64,000 bases of DNA. Source: Plasmodium brasilianum. Taxonomy: Eukaryota > Apicomplexa > Aconoidasida > Haemosporida > Plasmodiidae. Numbering within the stretch: the stretch's first letter is position 1; each line of letters begins with the position of its first letter. The notes below the pieces were generated by a model, which was not told the DNA's origin, did not search any database, and worked only from the letters and a program-made list of their open reading frames with translations. Positions 24,469 through 37,532 of this stretch are shown in pieces. The position numbers and the translations under genes are program-made. Location: positions 1,051,501 through 1,115,500 of the forward strand of contig NC_090125.1 of assembly GCF_023973825.1 (NCBI RefSeq), written 5' to 3'.

Positions 24469-25052
24469 GATGGCATGTCATGATAAGGAAAATAAAAAAG
24501 AAAAAGAAAATTAATATAATTAAATGAAAAAAAAAAAAAAAAAAAAAAAATCAACTCACATTTCTATTTAAAAAGTGTTTGTAATCGTGATCGCCTTTAT
24601 AATAAGATTTTTCTTCAAGCTTTCCGACTGCGCTGTATGTAAACTTAAATATGTATGACGCGTATATGCATACATGTACTTAATTATTCTGATATATACA
24701 ACATTAACAAATTTACGAGGTTCTCATAAAAGGAGCATAATTGCTGAAGATACGAATTTTAAAAAACAGTAAAAAGTATATATATGTATGTGTATATATG
24801 TAAATATTTACCTATGTATAATTTGTTTAACCGTTCAACACGTAAAAGTAATATATTCTAATACACAGTTCTATACGCGACGAATACTTGAAAAAAAAAA
24901 AAAATAATATTACCTCCTATATTTTTGCTTTATTTATTTTATACCATTTATTTTAATTTATTCTTCTTATTTTCTTTTTTTCGAACGAGCGTACAAATAT
25001 GTGTACTTGTTGACCCCTAAATTTCGCCTTCATTATCTTTGTAAAATTTTCT
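24469..25052. other. Spacer between DXS start and PK6 end
   Basis: AT-rich sequence with A runs at 24525-24550 and 24891-24903. It should contain the DXS promoter and the PK6 3' UTR. No gene seen. Confidence 0.65.
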
Positions 25053-25990
25053 TTAAAGAACATGAGATAGATTTGTTTCTTCAATGTCATTGAAGCAGTT
25101 GTGCTTTAGGGCTACACATTTAATAAGGAAGGAAAATAAAAAACATGAGATTAGGATGTACATATAATTTATTAGCAGAAGAGTAATATTAAAGCAAAAT
25201 ATGCAAATAGCTCAACGAAATTAAAAAAAATAAAAATATATTAACACATGGGCATGAATAAGAAAATAAAGCAAATTAGTCGAATAATGAAAAATTGTAA
25301 AAAATAAAAATAAAAATAAATAAATAAATGTATAAATAACTAAAATAAGAAGCATAAAAAGGTACATAAAATGATACATAAAATGGTACATAAAATGATA
25401 CATAAAATGGTACATAAAATGATACATAAAATGGTACATAAAATGATACATAAAATGGTACATAAAATGATACATAAAATGGTACATAAAATGATACATA
25501 AAATGGTACATAAAATGATACATAAAATGGTACATAAAATGATACATAAAATGGTACATAAAATGATGCATAAAATGGTACATAAAATGCGTTAACATGC
25601 TTACATAAATTTGTGAATATATTCATATATACGTATGTGTGAATATATAATATACATACACATACTTCTATGCATGTTTTTACGCGACATGTACAGTTTT
25701 ACTTATGTATTTTTTAAAACTCTAAAATACAAACCTTCTTTTGATGATATTCGGTAGCGGGGGTCATATATAAGCATTTTTGAAATTAAATCAGCAGTTG
25801 CTTGTTCAGGTATTGCGCTTTTTAATATATTCGTCTGGGTGAGAGAAGAACGGAAAAGTTTTTGATGAAAGTGAGAATAGTAGGTAGTATATAACACAGT
25901 AAATGCACAGTGCACTTGTCCTTCATTCCTTCCTCAAACGTGGATACGTATGTACGTACGCATGTGTGTATATTTGTGTACACACGTGTG

Positions 25991-26032
<42 letters not shown>

Positions 26033-27756
26033 TATTTTTGCTTATCTTTTAAGTGCACCTCAAAATAAGGAAACATATTGTGTCTCTCCGCATCCTCAGT
26101 TGTTAACTTATTTTTATCTCCAAGAGTTAAATAAATTAATTCAAGCTAAAAATTTTTGCATGAACACACATTATTATTTGAAAAATGAACAAGCCTGTTA
26201 AAATATTATGCAAATATGTATATGCTCTTCGAATTTACTTGAGATTGGTCGTTCTTCCCAGGAAATAGCGGCCTTTATAGGAAATAAAAGCGTTAAATTT
26301 GTTTGTTTGTTTTACTTATTTATTTTTTGTATTTGTTAATTTATTTATTTGTTTATTTATATATTTACGCATTAATTCATTTATTTATTTTTATTTTTTT
26401 GTTTGCGCAAATGTTCCAAGAACCTGCATATACATATGTTTAACGAAATGAACATGAACGGACACCACGCTGTACCTATGTAAATGTCTCTCATACATAA
26501 GCAAATACACGTACGTATGCACATACATACACACATACATGTACATATACATACATATACATGTATATGCATCATGTATGTATATATTAGCCTATGCTCG
26601 CGCGCGTAATGTAAGTTACCTGCCTAATATCAATTCCACAAACAGACAACCTATACTCCATACATCAACTTTCTGGTCATAATTTTTTGACTGTAATAAA
26701 ATTTCTGGGGATCTATACCAAAGGGTTACAACAGTAGGGGTCATGTTGTCACTTTTCTCAACTGACAAACCTAAGTCCCCTAATTTTATTTCCCCATTGG
26801 AATTGATAAAAATGTTCTCAGGTTTTATATCCCTATGCAAATAGTTGTTTGAGTGCAAATAACATATAGCCAATAATAATTCAAATATTATATACTTAAT
26901 TTCCTTAAAATTCAAATTGTATTTTTTTGTAAAATTAAGTAAGTCAATATTACAGTATTCAAAAACCTTTATGCAAAAGAGGGAAAAAAAAGAGGAGGAC
27001 GTTAAGAAGAACTGGCACATGTGCGTCGGTGGGTGAACATACATACATACATACTCATGACCAATCTAACGCACATACACACGCACATACGCACACATAT
27101 GCATAAATTGGTGGGCGTGGGGGACGTCAACCTTTGCATATTTGTTTTTAACCAGATATAGGCAGGAATTCTCTAAGTTTTCGCCCTTCAGTTTTTCTTC
27201 GATATCTTTCCCGTAAAAAATACTTTTTAAGCCTTTAAAAAAAGAATAAAAAGTAGTAAGAAAAAAAAAAAAAAAATCATTTGGCAAATATAAATAATAT
27301 ACATCACGATTACATAAATTTCACTCTTGACTTTTTTTTTTTTTTTATTTTTTTTTTCTCTACAATATGTCATACCAATTATATTTTTGTGTTTTATTTT
27401 TTGAAGTATGGTTAGTTCCCGTAAGATGCTTTTACTTATGCCATAATTATCATCACACAGATTTATTATTTTTTTGATTGCTACAAAGTTGTTATCCTTT
27501 TTGTCCAGCGCCTTATATACAATTCCTAAAATTTTGCATGTACATGTTAATATGCGTAATGAGTATGTAGTTACAACGGTATGTTTGTATTCATTGTATA
27601 TTTGTTCTTGCAGTACATAAGCATGAACAAAACATACGTTAGCACTGTCAGAAAAGATGTTCTAGTGCATAAATCAGCATCTGAAAAAATCTAACCATAC
27701 GTTCCTTTTCCTATTACACACAAGAAATTAAAACTTGAAATGTCCCTTGTGTTCAT
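25053..27756 (-). CDS. PK6: CDK-like protein kinase PK6
   Basis: Rebuilt here as eight exons, read 27756-27696, 27525-27376, 27232-27132, 26966-26620, 26272-26239, 26145-26059, 25834-25735 and 25111-25053. All junctions use GT..AG and keep frame, giving 312 residues, close to the roughly 305 I recall for P. falciparum PK6. Motifs in order: glycine loop GKGTYGGIV (split by intron 1), VAIKK, a SKSILRE helix where CDKs carry PSTAIRE, HRDIKPEN, DLG in place of DFG, and an activation segment ending VTLWYRSPEILL. Next come DVWSIGCLFVELILG, GRPLFPGKND, and the closing DPRYRISSKEALKHNCF. In P. falciparum PK6 is a cyclin-independent CDK/MAPK-like kinase of late blood stages. The split at the MIP start side (28 kb) suggests a shared divergent promoter region. 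Exon 8 and exon 1 are short and are the least certain parts, although both complete conserved motifs. Confidence 0.9.
25359..25592. repeat. 24-bp minisatellite in PK6 intron 7
   Basis: About ten units made of two 12-bp halves, AAAATGGTACAT and AAAATGATACAT. The period is a multiple of three and the unit lacks stops in several frames, so it yields long artificial open frames on both strands (Met-Val-His-Lys-Met-Ile-His-Lys type). It lies entirely within intron 7 of PK6 (25112-25734). Confidence 0.92.
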
Positions 27757-29062
27757 TGCCAAAAATTGCAGTTTTACTTCTTATAATTGTTCCTGAACAG
27801 TCGTCACATTTTCTACTTTATATTTACGTACACACACTTACACATACACACACATACGTATATATATACATATGTATTCATATACATACGTATTCATATA
27901 CATACGTATTCATATACATATATATTCATATACATACGTATTCATATGCATACGTATTCATATACATACGTATACATATATGCATATTGTATTTTGGATA
28001 TCCCCTAAAATATCAGAAAAAAAAAAAAAAAAAGAGAATAATCACTCTTTACTTATCTTACCAGAACTCTTTAAATGAATATGTAGCAAGCTATAAAGTT
28101 CTTATCATTAAAAACTCTTAATGAAGAACTATCAATTTGTGTATTTTTTTTCATTTATAAAAAATGAAATTAACTTATATTTTAATTATACCATTTACTG
28201 TAACATAACTCAATTTTTAATTATTAAAAAAGAACCTGAATTTTCGACTTAATACAAAAAAATAAAAAATAAAAATACAGTAGCAATCTATTTATTTTTA
28301 TCCCTCACTAATTATTGGCCCTACATTCTAACCCAGAAAGATTGTATTCAAATCAGTGGGTTCTCATTAAAAAAAAAATAAAAAAAAGAAGCAAAAATAA
28401 AGCAGTACTTAAAAATTATTACTGTAAAATTTATGCTAAAATAGCAGCGCTAAAAAATTAGTGCTAAAGAATTAGGGCCCAAAAGTCAAATATGAAATTG
28501 CCTGAACAGCTGTTTATAACCTGCTGACTATGTCAGGCAAAAAAATAAAAAAAATATATATACACCCGTACACAATATTTCACAGTATAGTACTTGATCC
28601 TGATTTAAATTAGTTAGATCTTTATTTCTACAAGAGAAAAAAAAAAAAGAAAAGTTAAGAACATTTTCTACACAATTGGAAGAGTAACATTAATTTCAAA
28701 ATATATAGTTGTTTTCGACGGAAAAAAGCACACAAAATAGAGAATCATGAAAAGTTAAAATTTAAAGAAATATAAACTAAGCGATGATCTAATACACTCC
28801 TCAACTTAAACGCGAATAGATATAAACATCAGCTTGTCATATTTTAACCTACGAGTAGAATCAATATGCAAATCACGTTCGAAATGGCTATTAAATGTGC
28901 CCATATATTCATGATGTGAGTCCATCTACCCATATCTGTATATGCAAAATATATTTTACAACCTGAGTCCATATTTAAGCGCGTAGAAGATTACAGGAGG
29001 GTCTTCCTAAAAGATTGTTAAGAAGATTTCCGAACAGTTTGCCTAAAAGTTTGCTTAAAATA
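27757..29062. other. Divergent spacer between PK6 (-) and the M3 peptidase (+)
   Basis: Probable two-way promoter region. It holds a CATATACATACGTATT-type 16-bp repeat at about 27865-27985, A runs at 28018-28033, and a less AT-rich stretch at 28300-28560 with small inverted repeats. One is 8 bp, TTGCCTGA/TCAGGCAA, at 28498-28505 and 28533-28540. In-frame codons continue upstream of the peptidase ATG from about 29015, but no ATG occurs there. Confidence 0.6.
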
Positions 29063-32000
29063 ATGCATTCCATGTTGTGCTCTTTGGTCGTCTTAAAATG
29101 TAGAAGGAGCAAAAGCAAAAAAATATTTTCTAGGCGATATTTTCTCTTCGATATAATTAGCAGTAAAAAAAGAGGAATTTCCAAAATATTCGATAAAATT
29201 AATCTAAAATATTTTGTAAATAATGAGGGTAAGCACATAACACAAGAAAATGGTGATAGATTGCAAAACATCGGGGCATATAACACTACACATATTGCAC
29301 TACATAACGCACAGAATAAAGACATCTCTTATGGAACACCCGCTCACCTTGGCAAGTGCTCCCCAAACATAGACTTATTAAAAGACGATGATGTTTACGA
29401 AATTGATAAAATTTTACGGCATGTTAAGGAGAAAAAAGAAAAATGCGGAAATATAAAAGAAAAGGGTGAGGAGGGATATCTCCTAGAATTAATTGGAATA
29501 ACAGGCAATGGAAATGACATCGTCGAATCTAGTACCGTATGTATACGTTCATGTGAAGATATATTAAATAAAATGTGCAAAGAAAAAGATATTTTTAAAA
29601 TTATAAATATGGTAGATACGGTTTCAAATAATTTATGCAAACTGGGTGATGCATTAGAATTGTTGAGAAATTTGCATAATAATAAGAGTGTTATTTCAAG
29701 AGCACATGAGGCATTAGAAAAATTAACTAGCTATATTGACAAAATAAATATTGATCAAAGTGTTTATAAATTTTTAAAAAAGAAATATAATGAAAATGCA
29801 AATATATTAGATCATGAGCATAGAGAAGTGCTACGCAATATGATTCTTTCTATGGAGAATCAAGGTGTTCATATAAAAGATAAAAAAAAAAAAAAAGAAT
29901 ATTTAGAATTACAATATCAGGAAAAGAATCTTTCTTTTCAGGCCTCCTCAAATTTTAATTCTGAATACGATGGATGTTATATTGAGAAAAATAAAATTTC
30001 ACCATATATTAGTGAACACATCATTAAACAGTATGAACAAACAGTTATGCATTTTGTTAAAAATAATAAAATAAAAATGAATAAACAATACTCTATGGAC
30101 AAATATATATATTTATTACAAGACAGTTCCTTCGTTATGACAATATTAGAAAAAGTCAATGATGAGCAAGTAACAAATCAGGTATATGCCCTACTCAAAA
30201 AACCCAATAAATTATTTCTAAACAATATATTAGTTCTTCAGTATTATCGAAATATGTTAATACGTTTTAGAAATTTTAAGACTTATAATGAATATTCCTT
30301 AATACACTGTATATTGAATACACCAGCAAAGGTAAGTTTCTTTTTATCTAATTTTTTAGATAAAATTATTCCATGCTTTTTTAAAGAATTGCAGTTTATA
30401 GAGAGATACATAAATACAGTAGCTTGTAAAGCGGATAACAAAGGTGGGAATATATCGAAGGAGGAGATCGACTACAGCAACGTCGTCTTTCCCACTAGTA
30501 GAAATAATAGTAGTAATGATAAAATTGGCTACAATTATTCGGACCGGATGATAGCCAAATTAACCCCAGCAAATATATTTTACTACATGAACGAAATCAA
30601 AAAGGTAAAACTAAAAAAAATAGAAGAACAGATGAACAAACATTTGAGCTTATATGATGTTATAAAGTTCGTCATTACTCTTTTGAGAGACACTTATTCA
30701 TTAGAAATGGTTAATATTATGCCCCTATATAATGAACTGTGGGATGATAGCATTATAAAATTTGAAATAAAAAAAGGAAACTATATATATGGACATATAT
30801 ATATGGACTTGTTTGAGAGAGAAAATAAGAGCCATTCGATTGCTCAGTACACTGTACGGTGTTCAAAGAATATGAACGCTTGCTTGAAATATAAATGGTT
30901 TGCACGAAATGCTGAGCAGTGTCCGTACTTTTACTCGGGAATTGTTAGAGATCATGTTAGTCGTAGTGTTACTCAAAATGTTGGCAGTAATGTTGACTCT
31001 AAAGCTGGAAATAGTACTGAAAATGATGCTGACTATAATGCGCACCGTAATGCTGATAATGTGAGCGAGGAGGATATACATGCTCCTAATAATACCCTGG
31101 AAGAGGAGCAAAAAGACGAATCAAGGAATGAGACAAAGAGAAGGGTAGTGGAATTATGTGATAGCAGCACAGAGGACGGTCGCACCATCAACCCAAGTGC
31201 TACTAATAACGGCAACTCGAGGAATAGTGGGAAATGCCCTATCCACAGCACGTCGAATTATAGGCAAACAACTTCAACTTTTTTGGTTTGCAATTTTAAC
31301 GTAAATTTGAACGACACTGAGTATGGATATGCCGATATGAACAGCCCCCAAGATACCATTTTTGTAAATTCAAAAATAGCATATTTTTTAGAAAAAATAA
31401 AAATGTCTATAGATAAAGTTAGTATGTTTCTGCATGAATTCGGTCATACGTTACACTGCATATTGAGCTCCACTTATTTACAGCATTTATCAGGAAATAG
31501 AAGTGGTGTAGATTTTTCCGAATTTTCGTCTCATTTTTTTGAAGAATATTTAAATAGTTATGATGCGTTGTTACTATTATATAGTAAAAATAAAGAAGAA
31601 AAGGATAATATGAAAATTTTGATACATGATTACATAAAAAATAAAAATATTATCTGTTATTATTCACTTGTTCAAGTTACAATTCAGTCTATAATTGATC
31701 AAATATTTTATTCCATATCTCATAATTCAAATTCTATTACTGAACGGAAACAATTGATAGAAAATGAAATAAATGCTTATTTTTTAGGAATGAATTACAA
31801 AGGCATTTTTATTTTAGATTTATTCCCACAAATACATTTTTCAAAAACAACGCACTTAATTCATTATCCTTCAAATTATTACTCATACTTATATTGCTCT
31901 GTATTAGCTAAATATGTATGGAATAGAACATTCAAAAATAATATATACAATAAGGATAAAGCTAAAAAAATTGTGCAATTCTTACAAGGGGTAAAATGAA

Positions 32001-32470
32001 AATGCATGCTACGCTGTTCGTTGGACGACTCCATGTTTCTAAATTTTGTCGTATATCTGTCCTTCGTGTATATGAGCCTGTGCATGCACACATATATATA
32101 CAAACGTATATATATGTGTGTGTACATAAGTGTGTATATGTATACCTATACAATTACCCATACATATATACATGTATATGCATATGTGCACACACGTGTA
32201 TATATGTATACCTATACAGTTGCATTTACATATACATACACCCTGTATAAACATATGTGCATATTTTTACTTTCCCTTACCCTACCCTTATCTCTTCAGG
32301 GTTCAGTTGATTCGAGCTTAAAAAATATCATATCTTTAGTGGAAAATGACAAGGCTAAAATTGAACACTATACACAAAATCCTCACCAAATCCCATTGGA
32401 CGATTTTTTCCAATATTACGAAGGTGATAATAAAGAGAGCAAATACTACACATTTTTGCAGTCCCTATAA
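29063..32470 (+). CDS. M3-family metallopeptidase, mitochondrial intermediate peptidase type
   Basis: Two exons, 29063-31990 and 32300-32470, phase 0, about 1,032 residues. I chose the ATG at 29063 because the frame upstream has no other ATG. The first 45 residues are basic with few acidic residues (KCRRSKSKK, RRYF), as in a mitochondrial presequence. The zinc site HEFGHTLH lies at about 791-798. It is followed by the family pattern SGVDFSEFSSHFFEEY, where the downstream Glu supplies the third ligand. Near the end, NYYSYLYCSVLAKYVWN matches the M3 C-terminal YSYLW...A..I block. In yeast and humans MIP removes an octapeptide from imported proteins after MPP cleavage. The protein is longer than the usual ~700 residues because of inserts such as the Asn/Gly/Ser/Glu tract at about 635-735. 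Exon 2 encodes the last 56 residues (GSVDSSL... to FLQSL). The 309-base intron carries two copies of a GTATACCTATACA-containing segment. Confidence 0.9.
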
Positions 32471-32595
32471 TGAAATTTTTTAGTTTTTTTTAACTTTTTC
32501 CGCCATTGGGTGTACCCTCATTAAGGAATTAATTGATATAATGCTTTTAAAAAAAAAAATTTTTCCTTTTAATTTTTTATTTTTATTATTCTATA

Positions 32596-32626
<31 letters not shown>

Positions 32627-33766
32627 ATTATTCTATATATTTATTTATTTATTTATTTTATTTTATTTTTTTTTATTTATTTTTGTTTTATTTATTTATT
32701 TTTATTATTTTTTTTATTTTTTTTTTTTTGCCCTGTTGAAAAATGCTTATACATTCTTCCAATAGTGCTTTATATTCGTATTTATACATACAAAATTTGA
32801 ACTGTGCGTATATTGTATCCCATTAAAAAATGATCATTTCCAGTGATCTCCAACGGAAGACTTTTCTGAGTTTAAATGGAAAGTTGTTTTCTCAATTTGT
32901 ATTTATAAAGGATTGTACATGAATTTTGTGCTGCTTAAAAATGTGTACACATATTTTATTATATAAAGTTAAGGTTATTGGGGGTATACAGAATTTCATT
33001 ATCCTCTTTGTTAAAGCAGCCACAGCAAGAAAAGTCATTAAAGGTATAAGGTATTTTTCCGCATTTTAAAATAAATTTAATTTTGCCAAAAAAAAAGAAA
33101 AAGAAACAGACAGTATTAGTGCTGCGAAAATACCAACATTGACATTATTGTTAATATAAATATTGATGTTAATATTAACTCTAATTTAATGTTAACCCGT
33201 TGGTGAAAAAAAAAAAAAAAAAAAAAGATTTCCATATTGAGGCAGATTTGTACTTGTATTTATGTGTCGTGCCACGAACTATGTTACAATCCATTACATG
33301 CGCAGTATTTCTATTCCTCAAATGCATTTTTCAAGAAAATTAAAAAAAGAAAAGAAAAGAAAAGAAAAACAAAAAAAAAAAAAAAAAAAAGGCTTTAAAA
33401 TGTGTAAGCGTATAAAATTATTTTCTTTAAATAATATATGACCAACATAAAAAAAAAAAAAATCATTTTTAATGAAAAAGATTTTTTTTCGTGAAAAATG
33501 GGAAGAGAAAAAAAATTTTTTTTTTAGTAAATTCAAGGTTTGCCGCAATAACATTAACGTGTGTTATTACGAGAAAAACAGTTATAAAACGCACACAGAA
33601 AATAATAGCTGTAATTAAAAAACAAATACATGTAAACATAATTCATACGAAAGGTAAAAAAAATAAAGGTTGTTCCTGTGAGTACATACATATGTGCGTG
33701 GGCACGTATGTTACTATTTAAATATTATTCTAGCCGTATATTTTGCGTTGGAATAAAAAAAAAAAT

Positions 33767-33832
<66 letters not shown>

Positions 33833-33854
33833 AACTTCAAGAGCACAGGGTGTA
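32471..33854. other. Spacer between the M3 peptidase and TrpRS
   Basis: Contains a T/TTTA-rich block (32540-32730), A runs at 33204-33226 and 33370-33390, and a run of about 50 A at 33782-33830 just before the TrpRS start codon. I see nothing coding. Confidence 0.65.
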
Positions 33855-36533
33855 ATGGATAAACTAAAAACAGTGTATGTGGACTCTGCATTTAGCATAA
33901 TTAAAGGGGCTTTATGTATCATTTTGCAGATTCCCACAAGCAGAACAACTGAAAGCATAAAAAGGAAGGTAATTCGAAAAAATAAAATAAAAAAAAAAAT
34001 TAAAAAATAAAATAATATAAAATAAAATAATATAAAATAAAATAAAAAATAAAATAAAAAAAATAAGAGAAACGAAAATAAAAAATCCAATTAATTTCAC
34101 TTGTGAATTAGACCATATCTTTATATGCCACTCTGAATGTGTCGTGATCATATTATATAATCAACTTTTAAGCAGAACGTCTAGACGCTAAATAGAATAA
34201 TTTTACCCGTGGATATTGTGCATTTTTTGTTAATGGTGTGTCCACGCGACTCACAAGATTTAGACAATGATTCACTCGTTATTGTTGTACTGTTGAATAG
34301 TTTTATTCACGATATATAGCTTTAATTTATTTTTTCTTAATTTGTAATCCTTTTATTATTATTTTATTATTATTTTATTATTATTTTATTTTTATTTTAT
34401 TATTATTTTATTTTTATTTTATTTTTATTTTATTTTTATTTTATTTTTATTTTTATTTTATTTTTATTTTATTCTTATTTTATTTTATATTTATATTTAT
34501 ATTTATTTTTATTTTATTTTTATATTTATATTTATTCTTATTTTATTTTATTTTATTTTATTTATATTTTATTATTATTATTTTTTATTTATTCCCCCCT
34601 CGTGCAGCCAAACAACTTGGGCATACTGACAGTAAATCGTATCGCAGTAGAACCAACAATAAATCAGTACGATGACATAAAAAAGCTTATAAGAAATAAA
34701 ATTCAGGAAGAGGTGCCTTTTTACAATTACTGCATCGATCGAAGGTTTGCGGAAAAGTTTTATGGGGATTGTATTTACGATAATTTCGGATTAGCAAAGG
34801 ATATCAACGAAATAAATTTAATAATTTTAGAAGAGTGGAATATCAATTGTAATAGAAATAGAGTTTTAAAGCATACAGGATTGATAAAAGATATTGAAGT
34901 AAGTAAATTTAAATATTTGAATAATAAGGAATCGTTGGAAGTGCATTTTTCTGTTAATCCGAAGTATACATTTGAAGAGTTAAGTGCCATTTACAAAGAT
35001 GAGAGAGGACTACACAATTTTTTGTTGTGCCCTGTGATGAAGGTAAATACTAGTTCTACGAATGAGGATAATAATGGAGTAGGAGCAACGGATAAGTGTG
35101 GGGTGATTGGTGTGAATGGGGTAACTGCCGCGAATGCCATAAATGGCTTGAATAATTTGAACGAATCCTCCGCGCATATAAGTGTAGAGGAGATTTTTCC
35201 GAAAAATAAAGTGCTACCCCCATCAGGTGTCGAGAATATAAATTTTGATAGATCTAAGGAGGTTACACCTTGGGACGTAAATATAAGTGAAGAAGGGATA
35301 AATTATAGCAAACTGATAAAGGACTTTGGGTGTTCAAATATTACAGAAAATCATATTAAAAGAATTGAACAGTTAACTAATAAAAAAGCACATCATTTTA
35401 TTAGAAGAGGAATTTTTTTTAGTCATAGAGATTTAGATTTCTTATTAAATTATTATGAAAAGAATAAATGCTTTTACATATATACTGGTAGAGGTCCTTC
35501 CTCTTTATCTATGCATTTAGGTCATTTAATACCATTTTATTTTTGTAAATATTTACAAGATGCATTTAATGTTCCTTTGGTTATACAAATCTCAGATGAT
35601 GAAAAATTTTTATTTAATCAAAATTATTCCTTAGAATATATTAACAAACTAGCATATGAAAATGTAAAAGATATAATAGCAGTAGGTCTAAATCCTGATT
35701 TAACTTTTATTTTTAAAAATACTGAATATGCAGGTAATTTATATCCTACTGTTTTATTAATTCATAAAAAAACAACATTAAATCAAAGCATGAATGTTTT
35801 TGGTTTTAATCATAGTGATAATATTGGAAAAATATCGTATCCGTCTTTTCAAATTGCTCCTTGTTTTTCTCAGTGCTTTCCAAATTTTTTAGGCAAAAAT
35901 ATACCTTGCCTAGTCCCTCAAGGGATTGATCAGGATCCCTACTTCCGACTAAGTAGAGATATTGCCGTGAAATTAGCTTTACATAAGCCCGTAGTCGTGC
36001 ATTCTGTTTTTATGCCGGGTTTGCATGGAGTTAACTCCAAAATGAGCAGCACGAAGAAAAAGAAAGACGAAAAGGGTAATATAAACAATAGTAGCAACAA
36101 GGGCAGCAATAACAGTAACAACAATAATAGCACTAATAGCATTACTAATAATCCCAAGGAGGAACAACATAATAACAGTGTAATATTTTTAACTGATTCA
36201 CCTGAACAAGTCAGAAATAAAATTAACAAATACGCCTTCAGTGGGGGAGGTGCTACTATAGAGGAGCATAGACAAAAAGGAGCAAATTTAGATAAGGATA
36301 TTTCTTATCAATATTTAAGGTACCTTCTAGATGATGATGACCAGTTAAACGAAATAGGTGAAAAATATAAAAAGGGGGAAATGCTAAGTGGTGAAATTAA
36401 AAAAATACTCATAGACGTTTTAACAGATTTGATACAAAAACATCAACAGAGAAGGGCATCCTTAAAAGACGAGGAAATTTTAAATTTTTTTAATGATAAT
36501 AAACCGGCTCTTAGGAAATTCAAGGACATGTAA
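33855..36533 (+). CDS. WRS: Tryptophan--tRNA ligase, cytosolic type
   Basis: Two exons, 33855-33968 and 34608-36533, phase 0, 679 residues. Exon 1 (38 codons ending AAG before GTAATT) and the exon 2 acceptor (GTGCAG) join as ..SIKRK-PNNLGILTV... Reading exon 2 alone from GTG would lose this N-terminus. Residues up to about 230 form an extra N-terminal domain that, from memory, is AlaX-like in P. falciparum TrpRS. The class I Rossmann fold follows. The HIGH-equivalent is MHLGHL in GRGPSSLSMHLGHL (about 335-345), then DDEKFLF, the NQSMNVFGF and YPSFQIAPCF pocket region, LVPQGIDQDPYFRLSRD, and the KMSKS-equivalent KMSST at about 516-520. Directly after KMSST is a Lys/Gly/Asn/Ser-rich insert of about 40 residues before the FLTD strand. 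Attaches Trp to tRNA-Trp for cytosolic translation. Confidence 0.95.
34330..34592. repeat. TTTTA/TTATT repeats in the TrpRS intron
   Basis: ATTTTATTATT and ATTTTATTTTT units fill the 3' half of the 639-base intron, up to the CCCCCCTCGTGCAG acceptor. This is a long T-rich stretch just ahead of a splice acceptor. Confidence 0.8.
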
Positions 36534-36864
36534 AAATTTTTATTTTAAAATTCTAATCCATATGTACATAAACATGCATGCATATACATGCAAATGCACA
36601 CATATATATGTTGTCATATTTATAAAAATATATAACAATTTTTGAAGAGCTTGCTCCAAATGTGAACATGTGTATAGCCAAATTATATCTAAATAAATAA
36701 ATAGGAATTAAAAGGATGAAAAATAAATAACTTAAGGTGTTTGAAGTTCGACCGACATTCATAAGAAGAGAAAAAAAAAAAAATATATATATATCACAAC
36801 ATCTTTACATATTTATTCGGATAAAAATTATTCCTCACATAGTTTCTTTCATACTTCCCGTTAT

Positions 36865-36895
<31 letters not shown>

Positions 36896-37532
36896 CTGCT
36901 TTAAAAATATAGCTCGATATCATTGTTAAACGAAGTGGACAAAGGGTTATATACATTTAGCTTTATTCTTTTCCGAGTTATTTTTATTTTACTTTATTCT
37001 ATTTTATTTTTCTGTTATATATTTAACATTCCTGCTATTTAATGTGTGCGTAAGGAGCAAATTTTTTTGAAAACTTCAAAAATTTTGTTTATATTTACAA
37101 TTTTTTTTTTTATTTTAATATAAATATATAACAATATACTTCAAATGTATGACCCTTTTTTTTTAAATCATATGCGCGTGGGTGTGTGTATATATTCACT
37201 GGGATATCAATTTAAAAGTACAAATGCATGCATATGATGTGTACATATTTGTGAACATGCTTGTGAAACACACACCCGGAAAAAAAGGCTAAGGGTATAT
37301 TAAAAAAAAAAAAAAAAACGACGTGTATACACACATTATAACAATAAGTTTGGTCCACTTTAAGAAAGGAGAAAAAAACAAAAAATTGAGAGACTATAAA
37401 ATTATATGCACATAGGTATATAAACATATACATATGCATACACACAAGCATATGTAAATAAACAAGCATATACGTAAGTATACACACACGTACATATGCA
37501 TACGCATATGCACAGGAGGTCCTCCACGCGCG
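36534..37532. other. Convergent spacer between TrpRS (+) and NudC (-)
   Basis: Holds both 3' flanks. CATA/TGCA simple sequence occurs at 36560-36620 and 37390-37515, with T or A runs at 36870-36896 and 37301-37318. No gene seen. Confidence 0.7.

Noticed and set aside
25221..25626. Met-Val-His-Lys-Met-Ile-His-Lys repeat protein on either strand
   Set aside because: A stop-free minisatellite lying wholly inside PK6 intron 7.
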